Origin: Streptomyces coelicoflavus
GTDB taxonomy: Bacteria; Actinomycetota; Actinomycetes; Streptomycetales; Streptomycetaceae
Assembly (NCBI RefSeq): GCF_003112555.1
Contig: NZ_BEWB01000011.1
Location: forward strand, 124,001 to 188,000
Direction: 5' to 3'
Length of the DNA: 64,000 bases
Position numbers and translations under genes: made by a program. The notes beneath the pieces were generated by a model. That model did no database searches, was not told the origin of the DNA, and saw only the letters and a program-made list of their open reading frames with translations. This document shows, piece by piece, positions 34,826 through 42,742 of this stretch (positions are counted from its first letter, which is position 1; every line of letters begins with the position of its first letter).

Positions 34826-35539
34826 ATGCCCGCCCGAACCGGTCCCGCCGAGTCCGCCGACCTCGACGCCCTGCGCTCCCGCTTCGCCCGCGCCCTGGCG
34901 GGGGCCACCGCTCCCGGTGCCGCGCCCGGCACGCGAGCCGCCGCCGTCCCCGACCCCGCGCCGTACGCCGACAACCTCCTCGCCCGCTGGCAGGAGCCCC
35001 AGCGGCGCTATCACACCCTCGCGCACCTCACCGCGGTCCTGGATCACATCGACGTCCTCGCGGAGCACGCCGACGACGTGGACGCCGTACGCCTCGCCGC
35101 CTGGTTCCACGACGCCGTCTACCTGCCCGAGCGGTCGGAGAACGAGGAGCGCTCGGCCCGGCTCGCCGAGCGGGCGCTGCCCGAGGCCGGGGTCCCGGCG
35201 GAGCGGACCGCCGAGGTGGCGCGGCTGGTCCGGCTCACCGAAACCCACGCCCCGGCCGCCGACGACCGCGACGGGCAGGTGCTGTGCGACGCGGACCTGG
35301 CGGTCCTCGCCTCGCCGCCGTCGGCGTACGCGGCGTACACGGCGGCCGTCCGCGAGGAGTACCACTTCGTCCCGAACGACGCCTTCCGCGCGGGCCGGGC
35401 CGCGATCCTGCGCCAACTCCTCGGCCTGCCCGGTCTGTTCCACACCCCGCACGGACGGCGGGAGTGGGAGGCCACCGCCCGCCACAACCTCACCGGCGAG
35501 CTGGAAATGCTGTCGCTCCCGGACACCCCCGGCCCCTAG
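34826..35539 (+). CDS. HD-domain predicted metal-dependent phosphohydrolase
   Basis: 237 residues from the ATG at 34826; GGGAGA at 34812-34817 supports it. The pattern YADNLLARWQEPQRRYHTLAHLTAVLDHI, then AAWFHDAVYLPERSENEERSARLAE, holds the His (HTLAH) and HD pair of a metal site, and LCDADLAVLAS gives the last Asp. This is the COG4339-like group related to adenylate-kinase-like or nucleotide phosphohydrolases. Substrate unknown. It is followed 10 bases later by the DinB/GNAT fusion. Confidence 0.85.
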   Translation: MPARTGPAESADLDALRSRFARALAGATAPGAAPGTRAAAVPDPAPYADNLLARWQEPQRRYHTLAHLTAVLDHIDVLAEHADDVDAVRLAAWFHDAVYLPERSENEERSARLAERALPEAGVPAERTAEVARLVRLTETHAPAADDRDGQVLCDADLAVLASPPSAYAAYTAAVREEYHFVPNDAFRAGRAAILRQLLGLPGLFHTPHGRREWEATARHNLTGELEMLSLPDTPGP

Positions 35540-35549
35540 CCTGCCCCGC

Positions 35550-36647
35550 ATGCGAACACTGGGCGGGGAACAGGTGGAAGAGGCCGTCGCGGGCGCCGTG
35601 GCGCTGCTGCGGACGGCGACGGACCGGGACTGGCGCGCGACCCGGGCCGGACGGCTCGACTGGGACTGCCGGTACACGGCGGAGCACGTCGCGAGCGACC
35701 TCATCGCCTACGCCGGGCAGCTCGCCGGACGCGCCACCGAGGCGTACGTGCCGTTCGAGATCACCCTCGACGAGGGCACCGGCAACGAGGACGTGCTCCA
35801 GGTGATCGAGACGACCGGCGCGCTGCTCGCCGCCGCCGTCCGCACCACCCCGCGCGAGGTCCGGGCCTTCCACCCGTACCCCTTCCGCGGCGCGGACCGC
35901 GAGGGCTTCGCCGCGATGGGGATCACCGAGGTGCTCCTGCACACGCACGACATCGCCGAAGGCCTCGGGCTGAGCTACGAACCGCCCGCCGAGCGGTGCG
36001 CGGACCTCCTCGCCCGGCTCTTCCCGCACGTGAGGCCCGACGCCGACCCCTGGCGCACCCTGCTGTGGGCCACCGGGCGCGGCGACCTGCCCGGACGGGC
36101 CCCCGTCACCGAGTGGCGCTGGCGCAACAACCTGGTGGTCCCGGCCGAGCGGCTCACCCTCCAGGGCCTCACGCCCGCCGCCGCCACCGACCTCGCCGCG
36201 GGCGGCGACGGCGGCTTCGCGTGGATCGACGGCGGGCCCTACCAGGGCACCCGGGACGCCGCCGGAATGCTGGTGAAGGCCTACGAGACGGGGGTCCACC
36301 GCCCGGTGTGGGGGGTCTTCGTCCTGGTCCGGCGCGAGGACGGGCGCGCGGTCGGCGGCATCGGCTTCCACGGGGTGCCGGACGAGAAGGGCCGGGTGGA
36401 AATCGGCTACGACCTCGCCGAGGCGGCCCGGGGCAACGGCTACGCGACCGAGGGACTGCGGGCGCTGACCGAGTGGGCGCTGGGCCGGGAGGCGGTGACC
36501 TCCGTGCGCGCGACGACCGAGCCGGAGAACACCGCGTCGCAGGCCGTCATCGCCCGCGCCGGGTTCGTCCGGATCACCGGGGACGGCGCGGAGGACGGCG
36601 ACGGCGGCGAGGGCGGCGGGCAGTTCGTCTACGAGCTGCGCCGCTGA
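35550..36647 (+). CDS. DinB-like/mycothiol-isomerase N-domain fused to GNAT acetyltransferase
   Basis: 365 residues from the ATG at 35550. Residues 1-200 follow the maleylpyruvate isomerase/DinB plan: EEAVAGAVALLRTATDRDWRA...WDCRYTAEHVASDLIAYAGQLAG and a second metal-His region EVLLHTHDIAEGLGLSYEPPAERCADLLARLFP. Residues about 205-365 are a GNAT fold of the RimJ/RimL type with VEIGYDLAEAARGNGYATEGLRALTEWAL (acetyl-CoA loop) and ENTASQAVIARAGFV. The two domains in one chain suggest linked thiol transfer and acylation. It follows the HD gene closely and overlaps the convergent DUF4031 gene by 19 bases. Confidence 0.85.
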   Translation: MRTLGGEQVEEAVAGAVALLRTATDRDWRATRAGRLDWDCRYTAEHVASDLIAYAGQLAGRATEAYVPFEITLDEGTGNEDVLQVIETTGALLAAAVRTTPREVRAFHPYPFRGADREGFAAMGITEVLLHTHDIAEGLGLSYEPPAERCADLLARLFPHVRPDADPWRTLLWATGRGDLPGRAPVTEWRWRNNLVVPAERLTLQGLTPAAATDLAAGGDGGFAWIDGGPYQGTRDAAGMLVKAYETGVHRPVWGVFVLVRREDGRAVGGIGFHGVPDEKGRVEIGYDLAEAARGNGYATEGLRALTEWALGREAVTSVRATTEPENTASQAVIARAGFVRITGDGAEDGDGGEGGGQFVYELRR

Positions 36648-36928
36648 GCATCCGGGGCGGCGGAGCGGGACGCGCCCTTGCGGCGGCGCAGTCCCGCCCC
36701 GTGCAGCAGCCGCACCACCTCGCGGCTGCTGACCTCCAGCGCGCCGGCGGACACGGCGTCGGCGTACCGCCGGGCGGGCAGGTCGTAGTGGTCGCGTTCG
36801 AAGGCGCGGCGCGGCACGCCCAGGGCCTCGGCGAAGGCGTGCAGTTCGGCGTAGGAGACGTCGCTGACCAGGTGCGACCAGAGGCGGCCGTGGCCCGGCC
36901 AGGTCGGCGGGTCGATGTAGACGGTCAC
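36629..36928 (-). CDS. DUF4031 protein
   Basis: 99 residues from the GTG at 36928 (VTVYIDPPTWPGHGRLWSHLVSD), with GAGGA 7 bases upstream. The opening and the middle ELHAFAEALGVPRRAFERDHYDLPARRYADAVSAGA are the full signature of the small DUF4031 family. It has no signal peptide or membrane segment. Its start is 10 bases after the stop of the zinc-ribbon-like gene, so the two form an operon. Function unknown. Confidence 0.9.
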   Translation of the reverse strand: MTVYIDPPTWPGHGRLWSHLVSDVSYAELHAFAEALGVPRRAFERDHYDLPARRYADAVSAGALEVSSREVVRLLHGAGLRRRKGASRSAAPDAQRRSS

Positions 36929-36938
36929 CGCAGGGTCC

Positions 36939-37319
36939 TCACGACGCGGCACCGCCGGAGGCCGCGCCCAGCGAGCCGACCGCCGCGACCTTCACGCCGG
37001 CCTTGCCGCACACCCAGTGCGGGTCGGGTCCCAGCTCGGGCTCGACGTCCAGCGCGTGCGGGTCGCCGGAGCCGCACACCGGGCACAGCGGCCAGCGGCC
37101 GTACCGCTCCAGCAGGGCGTCCTGCACGTCCTGCGCGACCAGCCCGGCCACGAACTCCACGCCCTCCGGCCACTGCTCGACCCACCAGCGCCGCTGCACG
37201 ACGGACTCCTCGACCAGCGACACGACGTCCGGTTCGGCGACCTCGCCCGCCACCAGGTCGGCGAGCACGAGGGCGCGGGCGGCGTGCAGCGCCTGCTCCA
37301 GGGGGCTGATGGGGTTCAT
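36939..37319 (-). CDS. Zinc-ribbon-like protein of unknown function
   Basis: 126 residues from the ATG at 37319 (MNPISPLEQALHAARA); the longer frame upstream reads through a promoter. The first 85 residues are helical and acidic. Then CPVCGSGDPHALDVEPELGPDPHWVC gives a probable zinc knuckle (CxxC...HxxC). It is divergent from the RpiR regulator, with 55 bases between starts, and followed by the DUF4031 gene. I do not recognise the family. Confidence 0.7.
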   Translation of the reverse strand: MNPISPLEQALHAARALVLADLVAGEVAEPDVVSLVEESVVQRRWWVEQWPEGVEFVAGLVAQDVQDALLERYGRWPLCPVCGSGDPHALDVEPELGPDPHWVCGKAGVKVAAVGSLGAASGGAAS

Positions 37320-37338
37320 GCACCCATTGTGCGCACTC

Positions 37339-37368
37339 TTGACCCGCGGACCGAAACGAAAATATCTT
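37339..37368 (+). promoter_or_regulatory. Promoter of the rpiR gene
   Basis: TTGACC (37339-37344) and TATCTT (37363-37368) are spaced 18 bases. The predicted transcript would start at or just before the GTG at 37375, so the message has no leader. Confidence 0.55.
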
Positions 37369-37370
37369 TC
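37358..37370. promoter_or_regulatory. Candidate RpiR operator over the -10
   Basis: GAAAATATCTTTC has inverted GAAA/TTTC arms with a 5-base centre and covers the -10 hexamer. A second copy of the arms, GAAACTTTC, lies at 37393-37401 inside the first codons. RpiR-type regulators often bind GAAA/TTTC-like dyads, so autorepression is a sensible reading. Confidence 0.45.
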
Positions 37371-37374
37371 ATGA

Positions 37375-38346
37375 GTGACCGATGAAGTGAAGGAAACTTT
37401 CGCCAGTGCCTCCGGGGGCCGCCGGGCCACCGGTGGCGGGAGCGCACCGCCCGCGCCCGCCGCGCTCGCGGCCAAGGTCCGCACCCTGGCGCCGTCGATG
37501 ACGCGGTCCATGCAGCGGGTCGCCGAGGCCGTCGCGGGCGACCCGGCCGGCTGCGCGGCCCTCACGGTCACCGGCCTGGCCGAGCTGACCGGCACCAGCG
37601 AGGCGACCGTCGTGCGCACCGCCCGGCTGCTCGGCTACCCCGGCTACCGCGACCTGCGCCTCGCGCTCGCCGGGCTCGCCGCCCAGCAGCAGTCCGGCCG
37701 CGCGCCCGCCATCACCACCGACATCGCGGTCGACGACCCGATCGCCGACGTGGTCGCCAAGCTGGCCTACGACGAGCAGCAGACCCTCGCGGACACGGCC
37801 GCCGGTCTCGACACCGTCCAGCTCGGCGCGGCCGTCGCCGCCCTGGCCGCCGCCCGCCGCACCGACGTGTACGGCATCGGCGCCTCCAACCTGGTCGCCC
37901 AGGACCTCACCCAGAAGATGCTGCGCATAGGGCTCATAGCCCACGCGCCGGGCGATCCGCACCTCGCCGTCACCAACGCGGTGCAACTGCGCGCCGGGGA
38001 CGTGGCGCTGGCGATCACGCACTCCGGCTCGACGGGGGACGTCATCGAACCGCTGCGGGTGGCCTTCGAACGCGGCGCGACCACCATCGCCATCACCGGC
38101 CGCCCCGACGGTCCCGTCACCCAGTACGCCGACCACGTGCTGACCACGTCCACCGCGCGGGAGAGCGAGCTGCGGCCGGCGGCGATGTCGTCGCGGACCA
38201 GTCAGCTGCTGGTGGTGGACTGCCTGTTCGTGGGGGTGGCGCAGCGGACGTACGAGGCGACCGCGCCGGCTCTGGCGGCGTCCTACGAGGCGTTGGCGCA
38301 TCGGCACGGGGCGCTCCGCGGGGGCGCGGGGGACCGTAGGGCTTGA
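37375..38346 (+). CDS. RpiR/MurR-family regulator with SIS domain
   Basis: 323 residues from a GTG at 37375. An N-terminal helix-turn-helix (MTRSMQRVAEAVAGDPAGCAALTVTGLAELTGTSEATVVRTARLLGYPGYRDLRLALA) precedes a sugar-isomerase (SIS) domain: DVYGIGASNLVAQDLTQKMLRIG, then ITHSGSTGDVIEPLRVAFERGATTIAITG, with Ser/Thr residues that hold a sugar phosphate. Next to murQ it is probably a MurR-type regulator sensing MurNAc-6-phosphate or GlcNAc-6-phosphate. The promoter geometry indicates leaderless translation. Confidence 0.9.
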   Translation: MTDEVKETFASASGGRRATGGGSAPPAPAALAAKVRTLAPSMTRSMQRVAEAVAGDPAGCAALTVTGLAELTGTSEATVVRTARLLGYPGYRDLRLALAGLAAQQQSGRAPAITTDIAVDDPIADVVAKLAYDEQQTLADTAAGLDTVQLGAAVAALAAARRTDVYGIGASNLVAQDLTQKMLRIGLIAHAPGDPHLAVTNAVQLRAGDVALAITHSGSTGDVIEPLRVAFERGATTIAITGRPDGPVTQYADHVLTTSTARESELRPAAMSSRTSQLLVVDCLFVGVAQRTYEATAPALAASYEALAHRHGALRGGAGDRRA

Positions 38347-38374
38347 GCTTTGTGAGTGGCTGCGGGCCGCGTGT

Positions 38375-38402
38375 GGCTGGTCGCGCAGTTCCCCGCGCCC
38401 CT
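38375..38402. repeat. One arm of a common Streptomyces REP-like repeat
   Basis: The 28 bases run GGCTGGTCGCGCAGTTCCCC then GCGCCCCT. I know this arm from very frequent intergenic palindromes in Streptomyces, where it is followed by its inverse complement. Here the second arm is missing; it lies between rpiR and murQ. Confidence 0.6.
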
Positions 38403-38444
38403 AGGTATCTACAGACACCGGAAGTTGAAAAGAGCCGCATCTCC

Positions 38445-39380
38445 ATGACATCCACCCCCCATCACCCCGATCTGCGTTCGCAGTTGGAGACGTTGGCCAC
38501 CGAGGCGTTCCGGCCGGAGCTGGCCGAGATCGATCAGTTGCCCACCCTCGACATCGCGCGGCTGATGAACGGCGAGGACGCCGCCGTGCCCGCCGCCGTC
38601 GGTGAGCGGCTGCCCGAGATCGCCGCCGCGATCGACGCCGTGGCCGCCCGGATGGCGCGCGGCGGGCGGCTGGTCTACGCGGGCGCCGGTACGGCCGGCC
38701 GGCTCGGCGTGCTGGACGCCTCGGAGTGCCCGCCCACCTTCAACACCGGCCCCGGGCAGGTCGTCGGCCTGATCGCGGGCGGCCCGGACGCGATGGTCAC
38801 CTCCGTCGAGGGCGCCGAGGACTCCCCGGAGATGGCCCGCGCCGACCTGGACGCCCTCGCGCTCACCGCCGAGGACACGGTGGTCGGCGTCTCCGCCTCC
38901 GGTCGCACCCCGTACGCCGTCGGCGCCGTCGAGCACGCCCGCTCGCTCGGCGCCCTGACCGTCGGCCTCGCCTGCAACCGGGGCAGCGCCCTGGCCGCCG
39001 CCGCGGAGCACGGCATCGAGGTGGTGACCGGGCCCGAGCTGCTCACAGGATCGACGCGGCTGAAGGCGGGCACGGCGCAGAAGCTGGTCCTGAACATGCT
39101 GTCGACGATCACCATGATCCGGCTCGGGAAGACGTACGGGAACCTGATGGTGGACGTGCGCGCCTCCAACGAGAAGCTGCGGGCCCGCTCGCGCCGTATC
39201 GTCGCGCTCGCCACCGGTGCCGCCGACGACGAGATCGAGCGCGCCCTGACGGCGACCGACGGCGAGGTGAAGCACGCGATCCTGGTCCTGCTGGCCGACG
39301 TGGACGGCCCGACGGCCGCCCGCCTCCTGACCGAGTCCGGCGGCCATCTGCGGGCGGCGCTGACGGCGGCACACGGCTGA
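38445..39380 (+). CDS. murQ: N-acetylmuramic acid 6-phosphate etherase
   Basis: 311 residues from the ATG at 38445. SIS-fold protein with every MurQ signature: RLVYAGAGTAGRLGVLDASECPPTFNT (substrate-binding loop and a catalytic Glu), EDSPEMARADLDAL, VVGVSASGRTPYAVGAVEHAR, and LKAGTAQKLVLNMLSTITMIRLGKTYGNLMVDV. It removes the D-lactyl group from MurNAc-6-phosphate to give GlcNAc-6-phosphate, in cell-wall recycling. The RpiR gene is upstream. NagA, which acts next, is encoded at 57504-58649. Confidence 0.96.
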   Translation: MTSTPHHPDLRSQLETLATEAFRPELAEIDQLPTLDIARLMNGEDAAVPAAVGERLPEIAAAIDAVAARMARGGRLVYAGAGTAGRLGVLDASECPPTFNTGPGQVVGLIAGGPDAMVTSVEGAEDSPEMARADLDALALTAEDTVVGVSASGRTPYAVGAVEHARSLGALTVGLACNRGSALAAAAEHGIEVVTGPELLTGSTRLKAGTAQKLVLNMLSTITMIRLGKTYGNLMVDVRASNEKLRARSRRIVALATGAADDEIERALTATDGEVKHAILVLLADVDGPTAARLLTESGGHLRAALTAAHG

Positions 39381-39446
39381 CCGCCCCGTCCGTCCCGTCC
39401 GGCCGGATGCCCGGGGCCGTCGGCGCCGTGTGCGATTCTGAAGGAC

Positions 39447-40016
39447 ATGAACCACGCCCAGCTGACCGCCCTGGGCCGCGCCCTGCGTCTCCTCGGTGAG
39501 CACGGCGAGGCCCTGACCGCCGACACGCCGGAGACCAAGCTGCACGAGGTCCGCGCGGACCTGAAGCGCGCGCTGGACCAGCTGGAGGAGAGCGTCACGA
39601 CGACGGCCCCCAGCACCCGCTGCCCCGAGCACCCGAACGGCCCGGTCGACAAGGCCGCCCCCGACCTGTGCCTGCTGTGCGAGACCCGCCGCCGCACCGC
39701 CCGCCGCGCCGAGTACGGCGGCGGACCGCCGGCGTCCCGGCCCGCCGAGCCGGTCCAGTCCCGCTACGGCGTCCGGGGCGACCGCCCGCAGCCCCAGCAG
39801 CGCTGGCTGCCCGAGCTGTGGAACGGCCAGACGTGGCAGCTGTGCGGCACCCCGCGCCGCGACCGCCGCGAGGCCGAGCTGTACATCGCGGCCCAACTGC
39901 GCGGCCCGCACGCCGCGATGGCCTACCGGCTCGTCCACGAGTTCACCGACTACGAGGTGCTGCGGGTGTGGGGCACGCCGGTACGCGTGGACACCGAGCC
40001 GATGGGCGGGCTGTGA
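39447..40016 (+). CDS. Conserved protein with a CxxH/CxxC motif
   Basis: 189 residues. The N-terminal 50 residues are helical (LGRALRLLGEHGEALTA...LKRALDQLEESV). A short zinc-like segment RCPEHPNGPVDKAAPDLCLLC follows, then a basic hinge, then RWLPELWNGQTWQLCGTPRRDRREAELYIAAQLRG and VHEFTDYEVLRVWGTPV. I do not know the family. It may be an actinobacterial phage-type or hypothetical protein. Its stop is one base before the TetR start, so the two are probably translationally coupled. Confidence 0.65.
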   Translation: MNHAQLTALGRALRLLGEHGEALTADTPETKLHEVRADLKRALDQLEESVTTTAPSTRCPEHPNGPVDKAAPDLCLLCETRRRTARRAEYGGGPPASRPAEPVQSRYGVRGDRPQPQQRWLPELWNGQTWQLCGTPRRDRREAELYIAAQLRGPHAAMAYRLVHEFTDYEVLRVWGTPVRVDTEPMGGL

Positions 40017-40017
40017 C

Positions 40018-40611
40018 GTGGTGAGACGCAACGACCAGCGCCGTGCGGCCCTCGTCGACGCGGCGATCGAGGTGCTGGCCGAGCAGGGCGCCCGGGGGCT
40101 GACCTTCCGGGCGGTGGACACGGAGGCGGCCGTCCCGCCCGGCACCGCGTCCAACTACTTCACCAACCGCGACGACCTGCTCACCCAGGCGGGCGCCCGG
40201 GTCTACGAGCGGCTGCACCCCGGCGAGGCCGCCCTGGCGCGCCAGCGCACGGCCCCCCGCGACCGCGACACCTACGTGCGGCTGATGCGCGAACTGGTCG
40301 ACCGGGTCGCCGGGTTCCGCACCGGCTACCTCGCCCTGCTCGAACTGCGCCTGGAGGCCACCCGGCGCCCGGAGCTGCGCGCGGTGCTGACCGAACGCGT
40401 CCGCGAGGACGTCGCCGCCAACGTCGCCCACCACGAGGCGTCCGGCCTCCCCGGCGACGCCATGGCCGTCAAGCTGCTCATGCTCGCCCTGAACTGGCTG
40501 ATCGTCGAACGGCTCACGCTGCCGGACGTGTTCACCGAGGAGGAGCGGGACCAGCTGGTGACGGCGGCGGTCGAACGCATCGTCGCGCCGGACGGACCGG
40601 CCCGGGACTGA
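40018..40611 (+). CDS. TetR-family regulator
   Basis: 197 residues from tandem GTG codons at 40018 and 40021. The helix-turn-helix reads RRAALVDAAIEVLAEQGARGLTFRAVDTEAAVPPGTASNYFTNRDDLLTQ. The remainder is an all-helix ligand domain (DRDTYVRLMRELVDRVAGFRTGYLALLELRLEATRRPEL). It follows the CxxH/CxxC protein by one base and converges with the SDR gene. Target not evident; the local operators at 41399-41446 belong to the other TetR gene. Confidence 0.88.
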   Translation: MVRRNDQRRAALVDAAIEVLAEQGARGLTFRAVDTEAAVPPGTASNYFTNRDDLLTQAGARVYERLHPGEAALARQRTAPRDRDTYVRLMRELVDRVAGFRTGYLALLELRLEATRRPELRAVLTERVREDVAANVAHHEASGLPGDAMAVKLLMLALNWLIVERLTLPDVFTEEERDQLVTAAVERIVAPDGPARD

Positions 40612-40624
40612 TCCCGCCGCCGGG

Positions 40625-41374
40625 TCAGATCTGGTTCTCGCCGCCGTCGACGTACCAGTTGGCGCCGAGGACGAAGCTGCTCTGGTCCGAGGCGAGGAAG
40701 GCCACCACGGCGGCGACCTCCTCGGGTCGCCCCATCCGGCCGATGGCGGTTTCCCCGGCGAGCTTCGTGTGGACGGTGGGCGCGTTCGACTCGCCGAAGA
40801 GGTTGGTGATCCCGGGGGTGTCGACCGGGCCGGGTGAGATCGCGTTGACCCGCACGCCCCGGCCCTTGAGCTCGTTCGCCCAGCCCCGCGCGAAGGTCCG
40901 GACGGCGGCCTTGGAGGCGGCGTACAGGCTGAACGCCTCCGCGCCGTTGTCGGCGGCGGTGGAGGCGTTGAGGATCACCGAGGCGCCGTCGTTGAGCAGC
41001 GGCAGCGCCTTCTGCACAGTGAAGAGGGTGCCCCGCACGTTGACGCCGAAGATCTCCTCGTACCGCTCCGCGGTGATCTCCTCCAGCGGCACGAGCGAGG
41101 CGGTCGCCGCGTTGGCGAAGACCACGTCGAGCCCCCGGCCGCGGGCGCGGACCGCGTCGTAGAGCCGGTCCAGGTCGGCCGGGTCCGAGACGTCACCGGC
41201 CACCGCCGTGACCCGCTCCGCACCGATGATCTCCACGGCCGCGTCCAGCGCGGTCTTGCGCCGCCCGGTGATGAACACGTGCGCGCCCTCGTCCGCCAGC
41301 CGCACCGCACTGGCCAGGCCGATCCCCGTGCCGCCGCCGGTGACGACGGCCGTCCTGCCTTCGAGCTGTCCCAT
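40625..41374 (-). CDS. Short-chain dehydrogenase/reductase
   Basis: 249 residues from the ATG at 41374 (MGQLEGRTAVVTGGGTGIGLA); the upstream frame runs through the operator region. The Rossmann TGGGTGIG, NAAT (VFANAATA) and the active-site Tyr-Lys (YAASK) with Ser138-like serine (LNASTAADNG) are present, as is the C-terminal SFVLGANWYVDGG. It is a classical NAD(P)-dependent SDR. It is divergent from a TetR gene and probably repressed by it through paired operators. Substrate unknown. Confidence 0.92.
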   Translation of the reverse strand: MGQLEGRTAVVTGGGTGIGLASAVRLADEGAHVFITGRRKTALDAAVEIIGAERVTAVAGDVSDPADLDRLYDAVRARGRGLDVVFANAATASLVPLEEITAERYEEIFGVNVRGTLFTVQKALPLLNDGASVILNASTAADNGAEAFSLYAASKAAVRTFARGWANELKGRGVRVNAISPGPVDTPGITNLFGESNAPTVHTKLAGETAIGRMGRPEEVAAVVAFLASDQSSFVLGANWYVDGGENQI

Positions 41375-41398
41375 GGTCAAAGACCTCCACAGATTCGG

Positions 41399-41410
41399 TA
41401 CCGTTCGGTA
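41399..41410. promoter_or_regulatory. TetR operator 1 (SDR side)
   Basis: TACCGTTCGGTA has perfect 5-bp arms (TACCG/CGGTA) and lies 25 bases upstream of the SDR start. It matches the second dyad at 41435-41446 in 9 of the 10 arm positions, with centres 36 bp apart. Confidence 0.6.
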
Positions 41411-41434
41411 CTGAAATCGACCGTAGCACATCCG

Positions 41435-41446
41435 TACCGATCGATA
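41435..41446. promoter_or_regulatory. TetR operator 2 (TetR side)
   Basis: TACCGATCGATA sits within a wider 20-bp near-palindrome (41431-41450, two mismatched positions) and precedes the tetR start at 41468. Together with operator 1 it suggests joint control of both divergent genes. Confidence 0.6.
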
Positions 41447-41467
41447 CGGAAGGAGTAGACTGAGGCT

Positions 41468-42076
41468 ATGGAGACGCGACAGAAGGGGTCGATCGGCCGG
41501 CCGAGGGGATTCGACGCCGACGAGGCTCTGGAGAAGGCCATGCGGGTCTTCTGGGAGCAGGGCTACGAGGGCGCCAGCCTCACCGACCTGACCGGCGCCA
41601 TGGGCATCACCCGCACCAGCATGTACGCGGCCTTCGGCAACAAGGAGGACCTGTTCCGCAAGGCGCTCGAGCGCTACGAGGAGGGCCCCGCCTCCTACGT
41701 CGCCCGCGCCCTGCGGGAACCGACCGCCCGCGAGGTGGCGACCGCGTTCCTGAGGGGTGCCGTCCAGGTCAGCACCCGCCCCGACTGCCCGTCCGGCTGT
41801 CTGGGCGTCCAGGGCTCACTCGCCGCCGGCGAGACCGGACGCTCCGCCCGTGATCTGCTCGCCGACTGGCGCGAAGGGGGCGTCGGCCAACTCCGCGACC
41901 GGTTCCGGCAGGCCGTCGACGACGGCGACCTGCCGCCCGGCACGGACCCCCTGCACATCGCCCGGTATCTCATGACCTTCGCCAACGGCATCTCCGTACA
42001 GGCCACCGGCGGCGCCACCCGGGAGGACCTCCAGCGGGTGGCCGACACGGCCCTGCGCACCTGGCCGCCCGCGTGA
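41468..42076 (+). CDS. TetR-family regulator (AcrR-like), divergent from SDR
   Basis: 202 residues from the ATG at 41468. The opening GSIGRPRGFDADEALEKAMRVFWEQGYEGASLTDLTGAMGITRTSMYAAFGNKEDLF is a clear helix-turn-helix of the YcdC/LmrA-type group, with GRPRGFD typical of regulators of oxidoreductases. A CPSGCLGVQGSLAAGE segment follows in the ligand domain; two Cys residues (DCPSGC) could sense electrophiles. It likely represses the divergent SDR and itself through the TACCG dyads. Confidence 0.9.
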   Translation: METRQKGSIGRPRGFDADEALEKAMRVFWEQGYEGASLTDLTGAMGITRTSMYAAFGNKEDLFRKALERYEEGPASYVARALREPTAREVATAFLRGAVQVSTRPDCPSGCLGVQGSLAAGETGRSARDLLADWREGGVGQLRDRFRQAVDDGDLPPGTDPLHIARYLMTFANGISVQATGGATREDLQRVADTALRTWPPA

Positions 42077-42080
42077 TCCG

Positions 42081-42617
42081 TCAGGCGCCGACCGGGCCGG
42101 CCGCCGCCAGGGCCTCCGCCACCGCCTGCCGCAGCGAACGGCCGGTGATCCGGCGGTTCTCCCCGCCGGCCAGGTGTGCCGCGGCACGGCCCACCCAGTC
42201 CGGATCGCCGAGGAGCTGAAGCCTTCCCTCATCGGTGAGCTGCCGCAGCAGGGCCTCGAGCCGGAGCACGTCGACCGCCCGGTAGGGGCGCTCGTGCTGG
42301 TCGAAGCGCAGTTGGTGGTCCTCGTAGGGGTGGCGCAGCGTCATGTGCAACCAGCCGCCGTCACGCGAGGCGACCATGCCCCTCAGCGTGTACAGGCCCC
42401 TGGTGTTCGTGTTCCAGGGGTTCTTGCCCCAGGTGATCCTGATGCCGTTCATGATCCTGGACCACGGCACCAACCGCCCCTCGGAGCCCGGCTCGTGCTG
42501 GTGCAGCCCTTCCGGGCGGAACTCCACCCAGTGGGCGCCGGCCTGCGTGGCGTCCCCGACCCGCCAGCGGCCGTCGGTCGGTTCCAGCGGTCCCAGAGAC
42601 GCACGGTCCTCCCCCAT
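42081..42617 (-). CDS. Conserved Streptomyces protein of unknown function
   Basis: 178 residues from the ATG at 42617 (MGEDRASLGPLEP). It is soluble, with a Trp-rich centre: RWRVGDATQAGAHWVEFRPEGLHQHEPGSEGRLVPWSRIMNGIRITWGKNPWNTN, then a C-terminal helical region (YRAVDVLRLEALLRQLTDEGRL...LRQAVAEALA). No membrane segment or catalytic motif is evident. It converges with the TetR gene, 4 bases between stops. The downstream half of the long frame upstream is a shadow. Confidence 0.6.
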   Translation of the reverse strand: MGEDRASLGPLEPTDGRWRVGDATQAGAHWVEFRPEGLHQHEPGSEGRLVPWSRIMNGIRITWGKNPWNTNTRGLYTLRGMVASRDGGWLHMTLRHPYEDHQLRFDQHERPYRAVDVLRLEALLRQLTDEGRLQLLGDPDWVGRAAAHLAGGENRRITGRSLRQAVAEALAAAGPVGA

Positions 42618-42742
42618 GCGGTCATTGAACCACGCGGACGGCGACGCCCTCAGGGGTGCGCACTCTCGCGGTTCGTCCCGCGCGGCCGCGCCCTCAGCAG
42701 TCTCCTTCCGGGCCGACGCCCGGACCGCGTTCGTCGAGGGTC

